A program made the translations under genes and the position numbers. From Thermohalobaculum xanthum (GTDB lineage Bacteria > Pseudomonadota > Alphaproteobacteria > Rhodobacterales > Rhodobacteraceae): DNA of 64,000 nt. The notes under the pieces were generated by a model. That model was not told the origin of the DNA. It saw only the letters and a program-made list of their open reading frames with translations, and did not search any database. The stretch covers positions 62,001 to 126,000 of the forward strand of contig NZ_JAEHHL010000006.1 in the NCBI RefSeq assembly GCF_016623495.1, given 5' to 3'. Shown in pieces: positions 60,597-64,000 of the stretch; the stretch's first letter is position 1; every line of letters starts with the position of its first letter.

Positions 60597-62347
60597 GCGC
60601 AGCCGTCTCCTTCTCGAGCGGCGGTGGGTCGACGGCGGAACACCAACGCCTGCTGAACGGCGAAGTTCACCAGAGGCATAACGACGACCATCAGAGCCAC
60701 GCCGACCCAATAGCTCGCACCGAGGATATCGAGCGCGAACAGCATAAGCCCCTGACTGCCCAGAAGCGAAGAAACCGCGACCACGATGAATCGCAGCAAC
60801 GTCTCGCCGTGCGGGTGCACCGAACCGAAGCTCCAGTAATAATGGCCCAGATATGACACAGGTACCGCTACCATAAAGGCAGCAATGTTGGCGAAGCGTG
60901 GGTCGATGCCTGCCAACTCGATGAGCCCAGAAAGTACCAGCACATGTGTGGCTGTTGCTGCCACGCCGACGACCCCGAACCGGATGAGCCGCGCGGCCTG
61001 CACGACAAACCGGGTTGGCAGGGGGGGGCGTGGCACGGCCACGACGAGCGACGTCACATTGCCTGGCCGGTACCGCTCGCCAAGAGCAAGGGCAGCCAGC
61101 ATCATCGGCGGGATGACGCCATTGATCGAGACATACGAAGTCAACTGGGTGAATGGCAGACCGAAATCGAGCCAGGAGATGAACATCGCCAGCAGGAGGA
61201 CCGTGCGTTCGCCCGCGAAAAAGCCGCGAACCTTTGCGTGGCGGATCTGGAAGAGAGCGCCCAGAAAGATGATCAACAGGTCGTAATCCATCACCCGAGG
61301 GGATGCGGCGATCATTCCGTATGCGAGCAGCGAACTCTTCGCATCAAGCGAAAGTCTAGGATCACGAAACCCCTTGATGAGCACGATTCCGGCGAAGAGT
61401 GATACGACGACCTGCGTCACCATCGAGGGCCCGAAACCGACGCCTGCATTGCGCAATGCACCCGAGGTTGAGGCGTAGAAGTGGAAGACCTCCAGCGAGC
61501 GGAAATAGCTGGTGGCATGTGAGACGCCCTTCGGGAAAGCGGTCCACGTATCGATCCCAAGGATGGCGAGCGATAGGGCGCAGAAGACAGTAGCTGTGAT
61601 AAGCGCAGAAACAATGACGGTCCAGCGTCTGTCTGCAATCGCCGCCAAAAGGCCTGCTACGACTAGTTGCGGCTTGATACACATCAGTCCGAATGCAACC
61701 CCCGCGATCACTGGGCGCCGCTGCCACAGCAGAAGCCCCACCCCCACGATCGCGGCCGTAAGAAACCCCGCTTGGCCGCTGACGAAGAGAAACAGGACGG
61801 GCGATGGCGCGAGTGCGGCATAGAGGGTACCGCGGCCGGGCAAGATGCGCCATGCCACGGCGAGATAAAGGCCACAGGTGACGAGGCACCAGACGATCTT
61901 TGCGACCATCATCGGCATCATCCCAAGCGGTATAACAATGAGTTGAAATACCGGTGGATAGATCCAGGGCATGTCTGCAAGACCCGAAAGTCGGGCGGCT
62001 TCTTCTTGCAGCTGCATCGTCGTTTCTAGATCGTAAGCCAGAGCAGGGGTCCCTTGGAGCGTAAGCGCCGACGTTGCCCAGAAGACTGCAAAATCCAGAT
62101 GCATACCGTCGCCACGCGGGGTCTGGAACGACTGCATGAACTGGATCGCCATGATCAAGAGGATGTTGACGACAGCCGCTGCGAACGCGAGCCAGTAAAC
62201 CCGGCGGTCAGTCAGCCACGCGCCCGTCAAGAAACGGTTCAGAGGGCGAGGCCTTGCGGCGATGCTTGGTGCAGCCGATTTCGGCATGCACTTCGCGGCT
62301 TCTGCGTCGTCGGTTCCGGCGTCTATTGTCGGGGCGTCAGTCTTCAT
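60593..62347 (-). CDS. GT87 glycosyltransferase fused to a GtrA-like flippase domain
   Basis: A 584-residue membrane protein. Residues 1-440 repeat the GT87 pattern (DFAVFWATSALTLQGTPALAYD, MPWIYPPVFQLIVIPLG, SGQAGFLTAAIVGVG, CIKPQLVVAGLLAA). The last 125 residues (from RLIRFGVVGVAATATHVLVLSGLIE) are a four-helix GtrA domain with the F-x-VPVSYLGHYYWSFGS and NFAVQQALVFRRR ends. GtrA flips polyprenyl-phosphate sugars across the membrane, and GT87 uses them, so one polypeptide may couple both steps. It overlaps gtrB by 11 bases. Confidence 0.88.
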   Translation of the reverse strand: MKTDAPTIDAGTDDAEAAKCMPKSAAPSIAARPRPLNRFLTGAWLTDRRVYWLAFAAAVVNILLIMAIQFMQSFQTPRGDGMHLDFAVFWATSALTLQGTPALAYDLETTMQLQEEAARLSGLADMPWIYPPVFQLIVIPLGMMPMMVAKIVWCLVTCGLYLAVAWRILPGRGTLYAALAPSPVLFLFVSGQAGFLTAAIVGVGLLLWQRRPVIAGVAFGLMCIKPQLVVAGLLAAIADRRWTVIVSALITATVFCALSLAILGIDTWTAFPKGVSHATSYFRSLEVFHFYASTSGALRNAGVGFGPSMVTQVVVSLFAGIVLIKGFRDPRLSLDAKSSLLAYGMIAASPRVMDYDLLIIFLGALFQIRHAKVRGFFAGERTVLLLAMFISWLDFGLPFTQLTSYVSINGVIPPMMLAALALGERYRPGNVTSLVVAVPRPPLPTRFVVQAARLIRFGVVGVAATATHVLVLSGLIELAGIDPRFANIAAFMVAVPVSYLGHYYWSFGSVHPHGETLLRFIVVAVSSLLGSQGLMLFALDILGASYWVGVALMVVVMPLVNFAVQQALVFRRRPTAAREGDGCA

Positions 62348-63350
62348 GATCCTCCAGCCCCCAAGCCGCGCGAACCAGATAAAGCGGGCGCTGCTTTGTT
62401 TCGATCAGGATCCTCCCGATGTATTCGCCGAGGATGCCGAGCGACACGAGTTGGATACCTCCGATGAAGAGCACCGCGGTCAGGATCGACGCATAGCCAG
62501 GCACATCGGCACCGAAGATGATCGTGCGCAGAACGATGAAGCTCGCATAGACCATGGCGATGAAGGCGACCGAGAAGCCCAGATAGCTCCAGACCCTGAG
62601 GGGAAGGGTCGAGAAGGCCGTGATCCCATCGAGCGCGAAGTTCCACAGCGACCAGAACCGGAACTTGCTCTCGCCCGCAACGCGGTCGGTGTGCTCATAA
62701 GGGATCATCTCCGCGCGGAAGCCCACCCAGGCAAAAAGCCCTTTCATGAACCGGTTCCGCTCCGGCAGCCGGCGCAAGGCATGGATCACCGCACGGTCCA
62801 TCAACCGAAAGTCGCCGGCTTCCGGCGGGATAGGCCGTTCGGCTATCTTGTTGAAGACGCGATAGAACGCGCCGCTCACGAAGCCGCGGGCGGCTGAGTC
62901 GTGTGATCGGTCGGAACGCATCGCCGCGACGACATCGACGCCTTCGCGCCATCTCGCGATCATCTCTCCCATGAGCTCGGGGGGATGCTGAAGATCGGCG
63001 TCGATCGTGACCACGGCATCTCCGGTCGCGTGATCGATGCCGGCCGAGAGCGCTGCCTCCTTCCCGAAATTTCGAGCGAAGCAGATGAGTTTCACCCGTG
63101 GCTCGGCCCGTCGCCGGGCAAGAACCCGCGCCGCCGTCGCATCACGGCTGCCGTCATCAATGCAGATGACTTCGAAGTCGTCCGTCCACGTGCTCAGCAG
63201 GGGAAGAATTCGGTCGAGGAAGGCGTCGACCGCCTCGGCCTCGTTGAACATCGGGACAATCACGCTCAGGCGGAAGGGGGCGGGCCGCGCAACCGGGTCG
63301 CCCTCGGGCACGGTCTCGTGCTTGCCGTCACTGATCTCGCGCTGATCCAT
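62337..63350 (-). CDS. GtrB/DPM1-like glycosyltransferase (polyprenyl-phosphate sugar synthase)
   Basis: A 337-residue GT2 enzyme. SVIVPMFNEAEAVDAFLDRIL and EVICIDDGSRDATA form the donor site, VVTIDADLQHPPELMGEMIARW contains the DxD motif, and two C-terminal helices (VWSYLGFSVAFIAMVYASFIVL and ILTAVLFIGGIQLVSLGILGEYIG) anchor it. It makes undecaprenyl-phosphate sugar for the following GtrA/GT87 protein. The start 63350 is supported by the normal N-terminus; the frame continues to 63443 without support. Confidence 0.9.
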   Translation of the reverse strand: MDQREISDGKHETVPEGDPVARPAPFRLSVIVPMFNEAEAVDAFLDRILPLLSTWTDDFEVICIDDGSRDATAARVLARRRAEPRVKLICFARNFGKEAALSAGIDHATGDAVVTIDADLQHPPELMGEMIARWREGVDVVAAMRSDRSHDSAARGFVSGAFYRVFNKIAERPIPPEAGDFRLMDRAVIHALRRLPERNRFMKGLFAWVGFRAEMIPYEHTDRVAGESKFRFWSLWNFALDGITAFSTLPLRVWSYLGFSVAFIAMVYASFIVLRTIIFGADVPGYASILTAVLFIGGIQLVSLGILGEYIGRILIETKQRPLYLVRAAWGLEDHED

Positions 63351-63509
63351 CGCCCTTCTGCGCCAACCGCCGTGCGCTGAAGCCACGGCCATCCGTAAAC
63401 ACGGTCGCAGCGGTGACGCGGGTTCGCAACACCGTAGCACCACCCATCCTTGACGGTATCCCGTGCGAATGTGGCGAACATGAGGGCGGCGCGGTCACTT
63501 CCGCGCGTT

Positions 63510-64000
63510 TCAGTCCCGTGGAAACAGGTTTTCCCATGCACGCTCGAGGAAATCGGGGCGCAGCTGCGGCGCCACGCCCTCGAAGGCGCAGATCGACAGC
63601 GTCTGATCGATCAGGAACCGCGGGTGGAACGCCTGGTACGTCCTGCCGTGCCGGGCGTAGAGCTCGACCATCACGAAGGCCAGGATCTCCTCCGTCAGCG
63701 CGATGCCCATGCGGCGCGCCGTCTGTAGGAAGATCCTGACGAAAGTTTCCTCGTCGGGGCTGTCGACGAGGATCTTGTATCGCAAGCGCCGCAGCGCCGC
63801 GTCATCGACGAGGTTCGAGGGCGCGATGTTGGTCGAAAAGATCACGAGGCTGTCGAACGGCGCCTCGAACTTCCGCCCGGTTTGCAGCGCGAGATAATCC
63901 ATCCCGTTCTCGAGCGGGATGATGAGGCGGTTGATCAGTTCCTGCGGATGCTGGCGCTGACGGCCGAAATCATCGATCAGCAGAACGCCGCCCGCGGCCT
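63510..64000 (-). CDS. AAA-family ATPase, C-terminal part
   Basis: Runs off the right edge; 162 residues are visible, ending at the TGA or TAG at 63510. AAGGVLLIDDFGRQ is a Walker B segment, LINRLIIPLENG and LVIFSTNIAPSNL (sensor 1) follow, and LRRLRYKILVDSPDEETF is the arginine-rich region. Similar proteins are AAA ATPases of unknown role in this group. The Walker A part is outside the window. Confidence 0.75.
   Translation of the reverse strand, partial: AAGGVLLIDDFGRQRQHPQELINRLIIPLENGMDYLALQTGRKFEAPFDSLVIFSTNIAPSNLVDDAALRRLRYKILVDSPDEETFVRIFLQTARRMGIALTEEILAFVMVELYARHGRTYQAFHPRFLIDQTLSICAFEGVAPQLRPDFLERAWENLFPRD

Overview
The window is high-GC DNA with densely packed, often overlapping genes. 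It looks like an alphaproteobacterium of the Rhodobacterales (Paracoccaceae/Roseobacter-type): TRAP and tripartite tricarboxylate transporters, a soxBDAG sarcosine oxidase, pca genes with an embedded DUF849 enzyme, a GTTC-N7-GTTC SOS box in front of imuAB, and an RTX-type secreted phosphatase. The species assignment is inference; there is no rRNA gene, phage, insertion sequence, integrase or CRISPR array in the window.

Layout, left to right. 1-3172: the end of an FkbM methyltransferase, then a DUF3300/DUF2950 envelope pair. 3641-16237: a methylated-amine catabolic locus, with a TRAP transporter (dctPQM), a dimethylglycine dehydrogenase-like flavoprotein, an MttB-family methyltransferase without pyrrolysine, a TetR regulator and soxBDAG. 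One short palindrome occurs before both transcription units. 16294-19482: a periplasmic MsrA, three small unknown genes and PPK2. 19919-23471: pcaH-pcaG-BKACE-pcaB, an aromatic ring-cleavage block. 23525-32654 (minus): an AraC/GlxA-type regulator and an eight-gene operon joining a quaternary-amine ABC importer to a nitrilase-fold hydrolase, acyl-CoA dehydrogenase, acyl-CoA ligase and crotonase, probably for a carnitine-like compound. 32810-43648: a tricarballylate-like locus with a tctDE-type two-component system, TctC, a fused TctA-TctB, a PrpF/GalD-like isomerase, an AbrB membrane protein, a GntR regulator and tcuAB.

43790-52564: an arylsulfatase, a beta-barrel outer-membrane protein, a patatin-like lipoprotein, a sorAB-type sulfite dehydrogenase with its cytochrome c, an ECF sigma/anti-sigma pair and an orphan ParA. 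52565-56543: a very AT-rich promoter strip with a good Pho box in front of a 1213-residue RTX protein in which a PhoX-like domain appears to be nested inside a choice-of-anchor-I beta-propeller. 56769-56844: tRNA-Thr(TGT). 56922-59214: SOS-controlled imuA-imuB. 59286-63350: a gtrB / GT87-GtrA fusion / GT87 glycan-modification operon. The window ends inside an AAA ATPase gene.

The common theme is scavenging of small marine organic solutes (betaines, polycarboxylates, aromatics, organosulfates, phosphate esters), each locus with its own transporter or regulator. Several substrate-binding-protein or first-enzyme genes are followed by a strong intercistronic hairpin, which would allow higher expression of that gene than of its downstream partners. 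All functional calls rest on reading motifs and gene order by eye; no database search was possible.
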